DNA of 64,000 bases from Clostridium sp. JN-9 (GCF_004103695.1 NZ_CP035280.1:2232001-2296000); one strand, 5' to 3'. Counted from the stretch's first letter, positions 15,628-26,451 are shown. A program made the numbers and translations. Notes: generated by a model from the letters alone, not told the origin.

Positions 15628-17381
15628 GGGGCTGTCGCACAATGAATTTACATAAAATATATTGTAGTATTTATTCTTAAGGCAACAGCCACTTAAATTT
15701 TAGGTTTTTAGTCAAATCCGAAAATCAGCATTTTTTAATTTTTATTTTTAATTTTTATTTTTATTTTTATTTTTCAGCTCTATCCTTCTCCGATACTGTT
15801 AGCTAAACATATATGGCCCTTTTAAATAATAATGTTGATATGAATAGGACAATCCTCTAATGGTAATAATTAAAATACCTACATATTACTGAAGGGATTG
15901 GATTACTATGGAGAATAAAAAATGTACTGATATAAATATATTATCTTATTTTGCTTCATTAAGACATGATTCTGAAAGAAAATGCCCATACTGTGGCTGC
16001 ACCCATACAGTGCTATACGGAAAATACAATGATAAACAAAGATATATATGCAAAAGCTGTAGAAGAACATTTAATGACTTTACAAACACGCCAATTGCAA
16101 GGACTCACTTCCCTGAAAAATGGGAATCATTCATTAGGTGTACCATTGAGGGCTTATCCCTTAAGGCGGCAGCCATGGAAATTGGTGTTTCTTATGTAAC
16201 ACTATTTTACTGGAGGCACAAGCTGCTCTCTGCATTAAAAATGGTTAAACAAAATAAAATGCAGGGAAAGTTTGAACTTGAGAATTTCTTCTTAAAATTC
16301 TCCCGGAAGGGACAGAAAAGCATTGAACATAATGAAAAAAGAGTTCATGATCAAAGCATAAGTTACATTAATATCAGCAATAATAAAGTCTGCGTTATTA
16401 CAGCATTGGATTCACATAAAAATATTTATTCCAGAGCAGTTGGCACAGGACGTATGAATGCAATGGATATGGAAAATTATATTGGAAAAATATTAAATAA
16501 AAATAAGCAGGCAACCTCAAGACCGAAAAGCTTTTTTGCCATGTTCTTTAGGAGAAAGAAAATAAGAGAGATCAATAAATATCTTGATAATAGCTCTGAA
16601 GCAGTAAAATATAGACGTGACTGTATGGAATGGATGTACCGTTTTAGAGGAGTAGCAACGAAATATTTAAATAATTATTTAAGCTTATTCAAATTTTTAA
16701 AAAGTTCTAATTTTAATAACATTTCATTTGCAATAAATATATTTATAGAAGCAATAAGTAAAATTAATATTGAAAATACATATATAAATATGAGAAATGC
16801 TGAAATCAGTTTTAATTGACCTGTCCCTACGGGAATTTGTTACTTTATCAACACTATTGAATAAAAGAGCCATATACCCAAAGCAGGAAAGGTTAAGGAA
16901 CAAACTTGGTTCTTAAAACGTATGACCCACTCAATCAATTGAGTTTTAAGATTTTCTGCCAAAGCAAAAAATCTACATTATTTGTTCTTTATTCTTTAAT
17001 CTTTAGTTTCAGCCTTCAATAAAAAATGAGCCTTGCATCAGCAGTTTTAACTGCTAATGCGACAGCCCCTAATTTATAATGGTTATTGGTAATACTAAAA
17101 AAGAATTTCTAATTTGATGTACAATGCAGTTTTGAATAGTTGCTTTTGGAATTGAAACCATTTTTAGTTATTAAAACCTATAATCCACTTAATCAATTGA
17201 GTTTTTGGTTTTTCTGCAAAGAAAAACTACCTTATTTAATCTTTGTTCTTTAATCTTTGTTCTTTTGATGAAGTCCTATTCACATCAACATTATTATTTA
17301 AAAGAGCCATAGGTGTCTATAGAAAGTAAATATCTAAACACCACAATACATTGCATGTAAATTAATTAGTGCGACAGCCCC
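15628..17381. mobile_element. Degenerate IS1595-family element
   Basis: Both ends begin GGGGCTGTCGCAC and remain alike for about 40 bp (AATTTACAT and TATTGT blocks in both), giving clear terminal inverted repeats. A second TGCGACAGCCCC end lies at 17058-17069, so the right side is a nested or tandem end. The interior holds one transposase-like ORF and stretches of heptad/hairpin repeat (16935-17000 and 17200-17265). A tract near 15823-15850 recurs inverted at 17275-17320. No clear target duplication is visible. Confidence 0.8.
15908..16819 (+). CDS. IS1595-family transposase-like protein lacking catalytic residues
   Basis: 303 aa. The N-terminal zinc ribbon (CPYCGC ... CKSCRRTFNDFTNTP) and the HTH (LSLKAAAMEIGVSYVTLFYW) are well kept, as is the C-terminal RFRGVATKYLNNYL. 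The catalytic part is not. Where IS1595 transposases have a DE pair in a DETFFL-like stretch, this protein reads ELENFFLKF. The middle block that holds the second Asp (usually DSHxSY) is replaced by a short basic stretch, and the third acidic region is also lost. The ORF is nevertheless unbroken. It is probably inactive, possibly mobilised in trans or retained for DNA binding. Confidence 0.8.
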   Translation: MENKKCTDINILSYFASLRHDSERKCPYCGCTHTVLYGKYNDKQRYICKSCRRTFNDFTNTPIARTHFPEKWESFIRCTIEGLSLKAAAMEIGVSYVTLFYWRHKLLSALKMVKQNKMQGKFELENFFLKFSRKGQKSIEHNEKRVHDQSISYINISNNKVCVITALDSHKNIYSRAVGTGRMNAMDMENYIGKILNKNKQATSRPKSFFAMFFRRKKIREINKYLDNSSEAVKYRRDCMEWMYRFRGVATKYLNNYLSLFKFLKSSNFNNISFAINIFIEAISKINIENTYINMRNAEISFN

Positions 17382-17390
17382 TTTCATTCT

Positions 17391-18998
17391 TCAGACCATA
17401 AATGGTACAAAAATTAATTGAGTAAGCAGGGAATCAATTAGCAAAGCAGATGCAAAGTCTATCATTGGCATATTATCAACATTTTTTTTATATCTCATAA
17501 TTCCAAAACAGCAGCACAGCACACTTATTGTCATGCATATTAATGCACCTAATGTGAAACTTGACAGCCCATTTGGTAGCCATGAAGCATATCTTACATA
17601 ACTCACCTTATGAATCACATATAATTTTATTAAGGATGATGCAAAATATGATAATAAGAATAATTTAATTTTATCAGGGCCTTTAACTGCATAATTAAAA
17701 AAGCAGATAAATCCTATTATTGCTATACCCGGTAAAATCCATTGCAAACCTACTACAAAGGTATATGTTATACTATTTAACAGGTCACTCATAGTATCCT
17801 GAAAAGCCATGCTCTTTTCTGAATTTCTTATACCATTATTAGCATTTTTAAATGCTGGTTCACTTGATGCCAGATATACTCCTAACTCATTATCCTTATA
17901 AAAGTCTGTAAATACAATATAGTTTTCAAAAACGCTTTTAAAAGTTGGATTGTGTTCTGTTCTTGACACTAAAGTCCAATTGCTGTTTTTGCCATCTTTA
18001 ATATTAAATGTTATTATATCAACTTTGGATTTCCTTTTAAACTGCCTTGGTGCCGTAGCAAATATTTTTATACCATCATGTGATGATTCAGATACAATAT
18101 CTGATAAAGTTCCAACACCTTCCTCCCTTAAAGCAGTGATACTTGGCTTTTCCTTTCCATTTAGGGAAAAGGTAATTAATTTTGGAGGCAGGTACTCATC
18201 CTTTCCTTTGTTTTCAACAATGATGTATCCATTTTTATCATCTATAGAAAGTGAGCTGTTATAATAGGATACAGTTGTTGATTTATCCAATCTGCCTGCC
18301 ATCAGTAATTCAGGTGATATTGTTTTATTAATTTTATTATCATAATTAAAGTAATAATAATTACCGTCCTTATCCATAAAAGCAAACATCTGTTTTCCAC
18401 CCAGCTTAGCTGATGCACCAAGAACAGGGTTGTCTGCTTTTGCCTCTACAGCTATAAATCCTTCTTTTTCATTGCTATAATCAATGACCTGAATCTTATT
18501 TTCAAAAAGCAGAAACAGGGTATTATCGCCATTTTGCTTTATTTCCTTTACGCCATCTGTAAAGGTTTTGTCCACTTCTTTAAGATTGCTGTCAAGCTTT
18601 AAATTTACCATTTTACTCATACCATTTTTTGAAGTAGACCAGCATAGATGTATATAATCTTTATATAATACAATATTTATATTATTTACATTATATCCCT
18701 CAGAATTAAATACAGCTTCTCTGATTTTTTCCCCAGTTAAATCTATATAAACAATTTTTATTTTATTATTTGTATCATGGGCAGCTAAAATACCATTTTT
18801 ATATTTTATTATCTTATTGTATGTATTTATATCACCTGATGAAATCATTACCTCTTTTGACCAATCCTTTGAAGGTACTTTATTTCTCAGATTAAAGTTT
18901 CTAAAATAGTGCCAGCCTGTAATGAATATAGCAATAACAAGAAATATACTCAAAAATATTTTTGTTTGGTAATCCTTCTTCTTTGGCCCATTTTTCAT
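17391..18998 (-). CDS. Membrane protein with large extracellular domain, function unknown
   Basis: 535 aa. One N-terminal membrane helix (residues about 10-27) is followed by some 380 residues predicted outside the cell, with repeated short hydrophobic strands and DKNGYIIVENK-like segments that suggest a beta-propeller or beta-rich fold. Four or five membrane helices make up the last 125 residues. I do not recognise the family. The ATG at 18998 follows GGAGGA. Its stop lies only nine bases from the IS right end, so any terminator it had may have been displaced. Confidence 0.6.
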   Translation of the reverse strand: MKNGPKKKDYQTKIFLSIFLVIAIFITGWHYFRNFNLRNKVPSKDWSKEVMISSGDINTYNKIIKYKNGILAAHDTNNKIKIVYIDLTGEKIREAVFNSEGYNVNNINIVLYKDYIHLCWSTSKNGMSKMVNLKLDSNLKEVDKTFTDGVKEIKQNGDNTLFLLFENKIQVIDYSNEKEGFIAVEAKADNPVLGASAKLGGKQMFAFMDKDGNYYYFNYDNKINKTISPELLMAGRLDKSTTVSYYNSSLSIDDKNGYIIVENKGKDEYLPPKLITFSLNGKEKPSITALREEGVGTLSDIVSESSHDGIKIFATAPRQFKRKSKVDIITFNIKDGKNSNWTLVSRTEHNPTFKSVFENYIVFTDFYKDNELGVYLASSEPAFKNANNGIRNSEKSMAFQDTMSDLLNSITYTFVVGLQWILPGIAIIGFICFFNYAVKGPDKIKLFLLSYFASSLIKLYVIHKVSYVRYASWLPNGLSSFTLGALICMTISVLCCCFGIMRYKKNVDNMPMIDFASALLIDSLLTQLIFVPFMV

Positions 18999-19073
18999 GT
19001 GATAAATCCTCCCATTTATATAATATACCTACTAATTATAACATCTGAGGTAAAAAAACACTATATACAATAA

Positions 19074-19223
19074 TTACTTATTTTTATTTTCTTTATTTTC
19101 AGCATCTTCCATTTTCTTTACCCTGGGTATCAGAAACAAAATAATTACTACTACAGCTATTGTTGTAATTGCTACTATAGAGCTAAGTATTATTAAAATA
19201 ATTACTAATTGATTTGTATTCAT
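19074..19223 (-). CDS. 49-aa single-span membrane protein
   Basis: Starts MNTNQLVIILIILSS, with a hydrophobic span at residues about 6-32 and a lysine/glutamate-rich tail (RVKKMEDAENKENKNK). AAGGA lies seven bases before the ATG. It sits between purD and the 535-aa membrane protein on the same strand. Function unknown. Confidence 0.6.
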   Translation of the reverse strand: MNTNQLVIILIILSSIVAITTIAVVVIILFLIPRVKKMEDAENKENKNK

Positions 19224-19289
19224 AATAAATTCCTTTTCATAAAATGTATTTTATAGATATTATACTCTAATCACCGAAATTTAAGACAA

Positions 19290-19331
19290 AATTAAAAGGA
19301 ACTATCCCAAATTACTATCCAGGACAGTTCC
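19290..19331 (-). terminator. Terminator of the purine operon
   Basis: GGAACTGTCC and GGGATAGTTCC pair around a short loop and are followed by TTTTAATTTT on the minus strand, just past the purD stop. Confidence 0.85.
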
Positions 19332-19337
19332 GTAAAT

Positions 19338-20585
19338 TTACTTTATTTTGCCTATATCATTTCTATAATATATATTACTGAAATTAATTTGTTTTAAAGC
19401 TTTGTATGCATTTTGTCCTGCTGATTCAGCATTGTCCCCAAAGGCTTGAGTGCACAATACTCTTCCCCCATTTGTAAGAAGTTTTCCCTTGTCAAGTTTA
19501 ATGCCTGCACCAAACACAGTTATATCTTCAGTAATGCCAGTAACTTCAAATCCCTTTTCAAAGCTTCCTGGATATCCTTTTGATGCTGCTACTACACAGA
19601 TGGAAGTTTTATTTTTCCACTTTATTTTATAGTCCTTTAAATTCTTATCCATTGCACAATTTATTAAATCTATAAAATCACTTTCCATCAAAGGTAATAC
19701 AGCCTGAGTCTCTGGATCTCCCAGTCTTATATTGTACTCAAGAAGATATACTCCCTTTGTTGTTATCATTAATCCAAAAAATATTATTCCGCAGAAGCCT
19801 AATTTTTCGGCTTTTAGTCCCTTTAATGTGGGCTCAAGAATATTTTGCTTAAAATCTTCCATTACACTTTCATTACAATATGGATTTGGTGCCAGCGCTC
19901 CCATTCCACCAGTATTAGGGCCCTTATTTCCATGAAAAATCTGCTTATGATCCTTAGCAGATATAAATGGTATTATTGTATTTCCATCTGTAATGGATAA
20001 AATAGATGCTTCCACTCCCTGAAGGAATTCCTCTATAATAACTTTTTTACCACTGCCTTTAAAAATATCATTTATCATAAAATCCTTCAATGCAGATGAT
20101 GCCTGGCCTTCATTTTCGCAGATTACCACACCTTTTCCAGCTGCAAGGCCATCTGCTTTTATCACTAAGGGATATCTGCAATGCTTAATATATTCCGTTG
20201 CCTTAGAGAAATCATTAAATTCTTCATATTCAGCTGTTCTTACATTATGCTTTTTCATAAAAGCTTTTGCAAATGATTTACTTCCCTCCAGCATAGCAGC
20301 TTTTTTATCAGGTCCAAATATTTTAAGCCCATTTTCATGGAATTTATCCACAATCCCATCCATGAGAGGAACCTCTGGTCCAACAATGGTTAAATCAATT
20401 TTCTCACTTTGTGCAAAATCTAGTAAATCATCATTTGAGCATAAATTTATATTTTCACATTTTGATTCTATGGCTGTTAACCCATTACCAGGAGCTATAT
20501 AAATTTTTGAAACCTGTGGATTTTGTGCAGCCTTCCATGCCATGGCATGTTCTCTTCCGCCGGATCCTATAATTAATATTTTCAT
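19338..20585 (-). CDS. purD: Phosphoribosylamine-glycine ligase
   Basis: 415 aa, full length. Starts MKILIIGSGGREHAMAWKA and carries the ATP-grasp region with KADGLAAGKGVVIC and GPNTGGMGALAPNP. It joins glycine to phosphoribosylamine in purine synthesis. It is the last gene of purECFMNHD, 14 bases after purH, and is followed by a terminator. Confidence 0.97.
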   Translation of the reverse strand: MKILIIGSGGREHAMAWKAAQNPQVSKIYIAPGNGLTAIESKCENINLCSNDDLLDFAQSEKIDLTIVGPEVPLMDGIVDKFHENGLKIFGPDKKAAMLEGSKSFAKAFMKKHNVRTAEYEEFNDFSKATEYIKHCRYPLVIKADGLAAGKGVVICENEGQASSALKDFMINDIFKGSGKKVIIEEFLQGVEASILSITDGNTIIPFISAKDHKQIFHGNKGPNTGGMGALAPNPYCNESVMEDFKQNILEPTLKGLKAEKLGFCGIIFFGLMITTKGVYLLEYNIRLGDPETQAVLPLMESDFIDLINCAMDKNLKDYKIKWKNKTSICVVAASKGYPGSFEKGFEVTGITEDITVFGAGIKLDKGKLLTNGGRVLCTQAFGDNAESAGQNAYKALKQINFSNIYYRNDIGKIK

Positions 20586-20599
20586 AAACTACCTCACTT

Positions 20600-22099
20600 T
20601 TAGTGTTTGAAATGTCTTATTCCAGTAAACACCATTGAAATATTATTTTCATTACATTTTTCTATGGATTCATTGTCTCTTATAGATCCTCCTGGCTGTA
20701 TAATAGCTTTGATTCCATATTTGGCAGCTTCTTCAACTACATCTCCAAATGGGAAGAATGCATCTGATGCCATAACCACTCCGTCACCAGCTCTGTCTAA
20801 AGCCTGTGTTGCAGCCCAGATTCTATTAACCTGTCCTGCTCCTATTCCCTTAGCCATTCCATCTTTAACAACCACAATAGCATTTGATTTGGTATATTTA
20901 ACTATTTTCATTCCAAATAACAAATCTTTTAACTGTGCTGCACTTGGCGATTTATCTGTAACAACATTCATGGCTTCAATTAGTTTATCATCAGAACTTT
21001 GCATAAGTATTCCTCCATGAACCTTTGCCAGTTCCATTGAACTTTTTGGTTTTACTGAACATTTTATAACTCTTAAATTTTTCTTTGTTTTTAAAACTTT
21101 CAATGCTTCTTCTGTAAAATCAGGAGCTATTACAATTTCTAAGAATATCTTAACCATTTCTTCTGCTGTTTTTTCATCTACTGTTTTATTAAAGGCAACT
21201 ATTCCTCCAAATATTGAAACAGGGTCACAGCTGTAAGTCTTTGTATATGCTTCAAAAACTGTGTCTGCTGCAGCTGCACCGCAGGGTGAATTATGCTTAA
21301 GTGCACAGCATACTGTTTCTTCAAATTCCCATACTACCTTCCATGCTATGTCCATATCCTTTATATTATTATAGGACAGCTCTTTTCCATTTAACTGCTG
21401 AAAATCTTTCATAGCACCTTCTTCAGTAGTTGATACATAGTAAGCTGCACTTTGATGAGGATTTTCACCATATCTTAAATTCATGGATTTCTTATATGAA
21501 AGGGCAAGGTACTCAGGATATTTATCCTCTAACATAAAATTACTTATAGCAGCATCATAAGCTGCCATTAGATTAAATACCTTACCTGCCAGCTTTCTTT
21601 TTGTTGCATATTGAACCTCACCATGCTGTTCAATTTCATTCATTACAGGTGTATAATCATTTACATCAGTAAGCACAACTACATCCTGAAAATTCTTTGC
21701 AGCTGCCCTTATCATGGTTGGCCCGCCAATATCAATAAATTCTACCTTTTCTTTAAATGTTAAATTTTCTTGTACCTTATCAAAGAATGGATATAAGTTA
21801 ACAACTACCATATCTATAGGCTTTATTCCCTTTTTATTTAAGGTTTCCATATGATCTTTATTATCCCTGACAGCTAAAATCCCCGCATGTATTATTGGAT
21901 GAAGTGTTTTCACTCTGCCGTCAAGTATTTCATCAAAGCCAGTTACTTCTGAAACTTCAGTTACTTTAATACCATTTTCTTTTAAATATTTATATGTACC
22001 ACCTGTGGATATAATCTCTACATCTCTTTTTTGCAAATAACCTGCCAGCTCCAATACGCCGGTTTTATTAAAAACACTTATTAAAGCTCTCTTTATCAT
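20600..22099 (-). CDS. purH: Bifunctional AICAR transformylase/IMP cyclohydrolase
   Basis: 499 aa. The N-terminal MGS-like cyclohydrolase domain begins [20 protein letters not shown]. The transformylase half contains [14 protein letters not shown] and [10 protein letters not shown]. It performs the last two steps to IMP. It lies between purN and purD with short gaps and a TTTGGAGGAA-type site. Confidence 0.97.
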   Translation of the reverse strand: MIKRALISVFNKTGVLELAGYLQKRDVEIISTGGTYKYLKENGIKVTEVSEVTGFDEILDGRVKTLHPIIHAGILAVRDNKDHMETLNKKGIKPIDMVVVNLYPFFDKVQENLTFKEKVEFIDIGGPTMIRAAAKNFQDVVVLTDVNDYTPVMNEIEQHGEVQYATKRKLAGKVFNLMAAYDAAISNFMLEDKYPEYLALSYKKSMNLRYGENPHQSAAYYVSTTEEGAMKDFQQLNGKELSYNNIKDMDIAWKVVWEFEETVCCALKHNSPCGAAAADTVFEAYTKTYSCDPVSIFGGIVAFNKTVDEKTAEEMVKIFLEIVIAPDFTEEALKVLKTKKNLRVIKCSVKPKSSMELAKVHGGILMQSSDDKLIEAMNVVTDKSPSAAQLKDLLFGMKIVKYTKSNAIVVVKDGMAKGIGAGQVNRIWAATQALDRAGDGVVMASDAFFPFGDVVEEAAKYGIKAIIQPGGSIRDNESIEKCNENNISMVFTGIRHFKH

Positions 22100-22118
22100 T
22101 TTTATTCCTCCAAAACAT

Positions 22119-22733
22119 TTATTCCATGGATATTATTACTTTTCTGCCTTCAACAGTAACTCTGTTTTCTGAAATTAATTTTATTGCCTCAGGCAGAGCA
22201 TGATGTTCTTCTAAAAGCACTCTTTTCTGCAATATTTTAGCAGTGTCATAATTTAATACTGGCACCACTTTTTGCAGTATTATGGGTCCTCTGTCCGTTT
22301 CCTCATTAACAAAATGTACTGTACAGCCAGAAAACTTAACTCCATATTCTATAGCTTTTTCATGGACCTTTATGCCATACATGCCTTCTCCGCAAAAGCT
22401 TGGGATTAAAGAAGGATGTATATTTATAATCTTGTTTTTAAATTTTTCTATTAAACTACCCTTTAGTATGGATAACCATCCTGCAAGCACAATTAAATCC
22501 ACTTTATTATCCAACAAATTGCATATTTCCTGGGAAATATTGTCCTGGTAAATTTTTTTATCAAAAATATACACTGGAATGTTATTTTTTTTAGCTCTGT
22601 CTATGGCACAAATTCCATCCTTGTCACTTATAACAGCTTCTATTTTACAGTTTAAATAACCACTGTTTATGCTGTCTATTATGGCTTGAAGATTTGTACC
22701 TCCACCTGAAACAAGTACAGCTATCTTAAACAT
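22119..22733 (-). CDS. purN: Phosphoribosylglycinamide formyltransferase
   Basis: 204 aa. Starts [19 protein letters not shown]; the active-site Asn-His-Asp pattern is seen in [13 protein letters not shown] and in the DRGPIILQ loop. It uses 10-formyltetrahydrofolate. It lies between purM and purH in the operon. Confidence 0.97.
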   Translation of the reverse strand: MFKIAVLVSGGGTNLQAIIDSINSGYLNCKIEAVISDKDGICAIDRAKKNNIPVYIFDKKIYQDNISQEICNLLDNKVDLIVLAGWLSILKGSLIEKFKNKIINIHPSLIPSFCGEGMYGIKVHEKAIEYGVKFSGCTVHFVNEETDRGPIILQKVVPVLNYDTAKILQKRVLLEEHHALPEAIKLISENRVTVEGRKVIISME

Positions 22734-22749
22734 AATTTTCTCCTTATAA

Positions 22750-23748
22750 TTAGTCCACTAATTTTACTTCTTTACTGCCTTTTTCAACAAAACCTATTTT
22801 AAATGCTTTTTCTCCCATTTTTTTAAGCTCTTCCATTACAGCTTCACATATTTCTTTGTCTACACACAATACCATTCCTATTCCCATATTGTATGTATTA
22901 AACATATGCTCCTCATCTACACCCAGGCTTTGTAAATATTTAAATATTTCAGGAACTTCAAAGCTGTTTTTATTTATAACTGCTGTAAATTCATCTTTAA
23001 ACATTCTTGGAATATTTTCGTAAAATCCTCCTCCGGTGATATGAGCCATTCCCTTAATTTTAAACTTTTCTATAAGGCTTAAAATTGTCTTAACATATAT
23101 TCTTGTAGGTGTAAGCAAAACTTCTCCTATTTTATTTCCTTTAAAATCTATATTTATATCTGGTATCAGCTTTCTTATTAAAGAATAGCCATTACTATGA
23201 GGTCCGCTGGATGAAATTCCTATTAACACATCTCCATGATTTATTTCTGATCCATCTATAATTTTATCCTTTTCCACTACTCCAACAGCAAAACCTGCAA
23301 TGTCATATTCTCCTTCTGGATAGAAGCCAGGCATTTCTGCAGTTTCTCCTCCAATAAGAGCACATTCTGCCTGCATGCATCCTTCTGATACTCCCTTAAC
23401 TAAATCAGAAGCTACAGCTGAATCCAGCCTGCCGCAAGCTAAGTAGTCTAAAAAAAGCAGAGGCTTTGCACCATGACATAAAATATCATTAACACACATA
23501 GCAACGCAGTCTATGCCAACTGTATCATATTTTTTCATTTTAAAAGCTATGTCAAGCTTAGTTCCAACTCCGTCAGTTCCCGTTACCAGTACAGGATTAT
23601 TGTATTTTCCAAGTTCAAACATTCCTGCAAAACTGCCTATACTGTTCAAAACACCTTTTATATAAGTCCTTTCAGTATACTTTTTTATGGATTTTACTGT
23701 TTTATATCCTTCTTCAATATTTACTCCACTATCCTTATAAGTAGGCAT
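22750..23748 (-). CDS. purM: Phosphoribosylformylglycinamidine cyclo-ligase
   Basis: 332 aa, AIR synthase. Typical stretches are PVLVTGTDGVGTKLDIAF, the GGETAEMPGFY loop and AHITGGGFYENIPRM. It lies between purF and purN in the operon. Length and motifs are complete. Confidence 0.97.
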   Translation of the reverse strand: MPTYKDSGVNIEEGYKTVKSIKKYTERTYIKGVLNSIGSFAGMFELGKYNNPVLVTGTDGVGTKLDIAFKMKKYDTVGIDCVAMCVNDILCHGAKPLLFLDYLACGRLDSAVASDLVKGVSEGCMQAECALIGGETAEMPGFYPEGEYDIAGFAVGVVEKDKIIDGSEINHGDVLIGISSSGPHSNGYSLIRKLIPDINIDFKGNKIGEVLLTPTRIYVKTILSLIEKFKIKGMAHITGGGFYENIPRMFKDEFTAVINKNSFEVPEIFKYLQSLGVDEEHMFNTYNMGIGMVLCVDKEICEAVMEELKKMGEKAFKIGFVEKGSKEVKLVD

Positions 23749-23785
23749 ATGTCTCCAACCTTTCTATTCATATAGATTTTAAATA

Positions 23786-25219
23786 TTATTCTAAATGATC
23801 CTTAGCAGTTTCCATGGGTGCAGAAACAGGATAAACTCCTGTAAAGCATCCTAAACAAAATCCTTTATCTTTTCCTAAGGCTTCTAAAAGTCCTTCTATA
23901 CTTATGTACCCCAGGCTGTCTGCACCAATATAATCCCTTATTTCTTCTACAGAGCTTTTAGCTCCAACCAGCTCGCTTCTGTATGGAGTATCTATACCAA
24001 AATAGCATGGATATTTAACCACAGGAGAGCTTACTCTGAAATGCACCTCTGTAGCACCGGCTTTTTTTAATATTTCAACAAGTCTTTTGCTTGTAGTTCC
24101 TCTTACAATAGAATCATCAACAATAACAACTCTTTTTCCTTCCACATTTACCTTTAATGGGTTAAGTTTTACAGATACTGCCCTTTCTCTCATCTCCTGA
24201 GATGGAGCTATAAAGGTTCTTCCAACATATTTATTTTTTATAAATCCAATGCCATAAGGTATTCCTGATGCCTCAGCATATCCAACTGCAGCAGGTATTC
24301 CTGAATCAGGCACTCCTATTACTACATCTGCATCAACAGGACATTCTTCAAATAATTTTCTTCCTGTTTTAACTCTTGAATTATATACATTGATATTGTC
24401 AATAGTACTGTCAGGCCTTGCAAAATATATATATTCGAATGAACAAGTTTCACATTTAGTCTTTTCAGAGAAATTAACAGATTCAATACCATCTTTGTTA
24501 ATTATGACTATTTCTCCCGGCTGTACATCCCTTACAAATTCAGCACTTACAGCATCCAAAGCACAGCTTTCAGATGCAAGTATATAGCTATCATTAATTT
24601 TGCCTATACAAAGAGGTCTTATTCCATTTGGATCACGCACACCAATTAAACTGTGTTCTGTTAAAATTACAATTGCATATGAACCTTTAACTGCCTGAAT
24701 TGCATCAACTACAGCATTTTTAATACCTTTTTTTGCACCTCTTGCAATAAGGTTTAATAACACTTCCGAATCTATAGACGTTTGGAATATTACTCCGCCG
24801 TCTTCTAAAAGCCCCCTGATTACTTCTGCATTGACTAAATTTCCATTATGAGCAATTGCAATGCTGCCAAGCTTATATTTCCCCAATATAGGCTGAGCAT
24901 TTATCTGATTACTGGAACCAGTTGTAGAATACCTGACATGACCAATGGCTGAGTATCCTTTCAGATTGTTTATTATTTCTTCATTAAATACTTCCGAAAC
25001 CAATCCCATGCTCTTATGAATTTTCAATTGCTCTCCATCTGATACAACAATACCTGCACTTTCCTGTCCTCTGTGCTGAATAGCATATAATCCATAGTAG
25101 GTTAATGGTGCTGCTTCTATGGAGCCATTTGAAAACACTCCAAAAACTCCACACTCATCCTTAAATTTATCTTCTTCTAAATCAAAAATTAATGAATTAC
25201 TGTTATTGCAGGGCTTCAT
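23786..25219 (-). CDS. purF: Amidophosphoribosyltransferase
   Basis: 477 aa. A propeptide of about 22 residues precedes the catalytic cysteine (DECGVFGVFS), as in the iron-sulfur-type enzyme of Bacillus. The PRPP loop is VVIVDDSIVRGTTSKR, and later cysteines (GFCLGCFTG) fit the 4Fe-4S ligands. The ATG at 25219 follows AGGAGGG; an earlier in-frame ATG at 25243 has no site. It makes phosphoribosylamine, the committed step. Confidence 0.96.
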   Translation of the reverse strand: MKPCNNSNSLIFDLEEDKFKDECGVFGVFSNGSIEAAPLTYYGLYAIQHRGQESAGIVVSDGEQLKIHKSMGLVSEVFNEEIINNLKGYSAIGHVRYSTTGSSNQINAQPILGKYKLGSIAIAHNGNLVNAEVIRGLLEDGGVIFQTSIDSEVLLNLIARGAKKGIKNAVVDAIQAVKGSYAIVILTEHSLIGVRDPNGIRPLCIGKINDSYILASESCALDAVSAEFVRDVQPGEIVIINKDGIESVNFSEKTKCETCSFEYIYFARPDSTIDNINVYNSRVKTGRKLFEECPVDADVVIGVPDSGIPAAVGYAEASGIPYGIGFIKNKYVGRTFIAPSQEMRERAVSVKLNPLKVNVEGKRVVIVDDSIVRGTTSKRLVEILKKAGATEVHFRVSSPVVKYPCYFGIDTPYRSELVGAKSSVEEIRDYIGADSLGYISIEGLLEALGKDKGFCLGCFTGVYPVSAPMETAKDHLE

Positions 25220-25245
25220 GTGCTTATCCCTCCTAATTCCCATTA

Positions 25246-25956
25246 TTATTTTTCACTGCTTATCCTTTTGAAAATCTCCATATAAGCCTCTTTAACATTT
25301 CCTAAATCCCTTCTGAATCTATCCTTGTCAAGCTTTTCATTTGTGTTTGAATCCCAGAACCTGCATGTATCTGGTGATATCTCATCTGCTAATATTATTT
25401 CCCCATTATATCTTCCAAATTCCAATTTAAAATCTATTAATTTAATGTTCTGCTTTAAAAAGAACTCTTTCAAAATATTATTGATTTTAGCAGCCATTTG
25501 ATTTATTTCTTTTAATTCATCAAAGGTAGCAAGTCCCATGGCTACAGCATGATAATCATTGATGAGAGGATCCCCAAGTTCATCATTTTTATAGCTGAAT
25601 TCAAACACTGTAGTTTTTAATTCAGTTCCTTCTTTTATTCCATATCTTTTAGCCATACTTCCGGCAGCTACATTTCTTACTATTACTTCAAGTGGGACAA
25701 TTGAAACCTTTTTGCATAGCTGTTCTCTTTCACTTAGCTTCTTTTCAAAGTGAGTTTTAATTCCGTCTTTTTCTAAAAGCTGAAATATCATAGATGTTAT
25801 TGAATTATTAAGTACTCCCTTATCCTCTATCTGTCCTTTCTTTTCTCCATTAAATGCAGTTGCATCATCTTTGTAATAAATTATTACTTTACCCTTATCA
25901 TCAGTTGCATATACCTTCTTGGCTTTTCCTTCGTATAACATTTCTCTCTTTTCCAT
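25246..25956 (-). CDS. purC: Phosphoribosylaminoimidazole-succinocarboxamide synthase
   Basis: 236 aa, SAICAR synthetase. Starts with [17 protein letters not shown] and contains [20 protein letters not shown] and [14 protein letters not shown]. The start codon follows the purE stop directly (one-base spacing), so translation is probably coupled. Confidence 0.97.
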   Translation of the reverse strand: MEKREMLYEGKAKKVYATDDKGKVIIYYKDDATAFNGEKKGQIEDKGVLNNSITSMIFQLLEKDGIKTHFEKKLSEREQLCKKVSIVPLEVIVRNVAAGSMAKRYGIKEGTELKTTVFEFSYKNDELGDPLINDYHAVAMGLATFDELKEINQMAAKINNILKEFFLKQNIKLIDFKLEFGRYNGEIILADEISPDTCRFWDSNTNEKLDKDRFRRDLGNVKEAYMEIFKRISSEK

Positions 25957-26436
25957 TTATAATTCCACTCCTTCTTGGTTTTCCCTAATAAATTTCTCTT
26001 TCATTTCCACTCTGAACTTTATGAGTTTTTCTCTAATATCCGGATATTTTAAAGCCAGTATTTCTACTGCCAGCATTCCTGCATTATAACTATTGTTTAT
26101 ACCAACAGTGGCAACTGGAATAGATTTTGGCATTTGAACTATTGATAGAAGTGCATCCATTCCCTCTAGTGCACCATTAATTGGTACTCCAATCACTGGA
26201 ATAGTTGTCTGGGATGCTATTACCCCTGGCAGGTGAGCGGCAAGTCCAGCACCAGCTATTATGCATTGATAATCCTCTTTCTCAAGTTCATGAACAACCT
26301 GAGTTAATTTTTCAGGAACTCTGTGGGCTGAAAGGATTAATGCCTTGTACTCAATTCCAAATTCTTTTAATGCCGCAGCTGCCCCTCTCATTTTTTCAGT
26401 GTCTGATTTACTGCCAAAAATTATTGCAACCTTCAT
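25957..26436 (-). CDS. purE: N5-carboxyaminoimidazole ribonucleotide mutase
   Basis: 159 aa. VAIIFGSKSDTEKMRGAA, LSAHRVPEKL and AGAGLAAHLPGVIA are the PurE hallmarks. It is the first gene of the operon, behind a guanine-type riboswitch and terminator. GGGAGGT lies six bases before the ATG, and the terminator U-run ends almost at this site. No purK is adjacent, so it could be a class II enzyme or PurK may be encoded elsewhere. Confidence 0.96.
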   Translation of the reverse strand: MKVAIIFGSKSDTEKMRGAAAALKEFGIEYKALILSAHRVPEKLTQVVHELEKEDYQCIIAGAGLAAHLPGVIASQTTIPVIGVPINGALEGMDALLSIVQMPKSIPVATVGINNSYNAGMLAVEILALKYPDIREKLIKFRVEMKEKFIRENQEGVEL

Positions 26437-26451
26437 TTTTTACCTCCCAAA

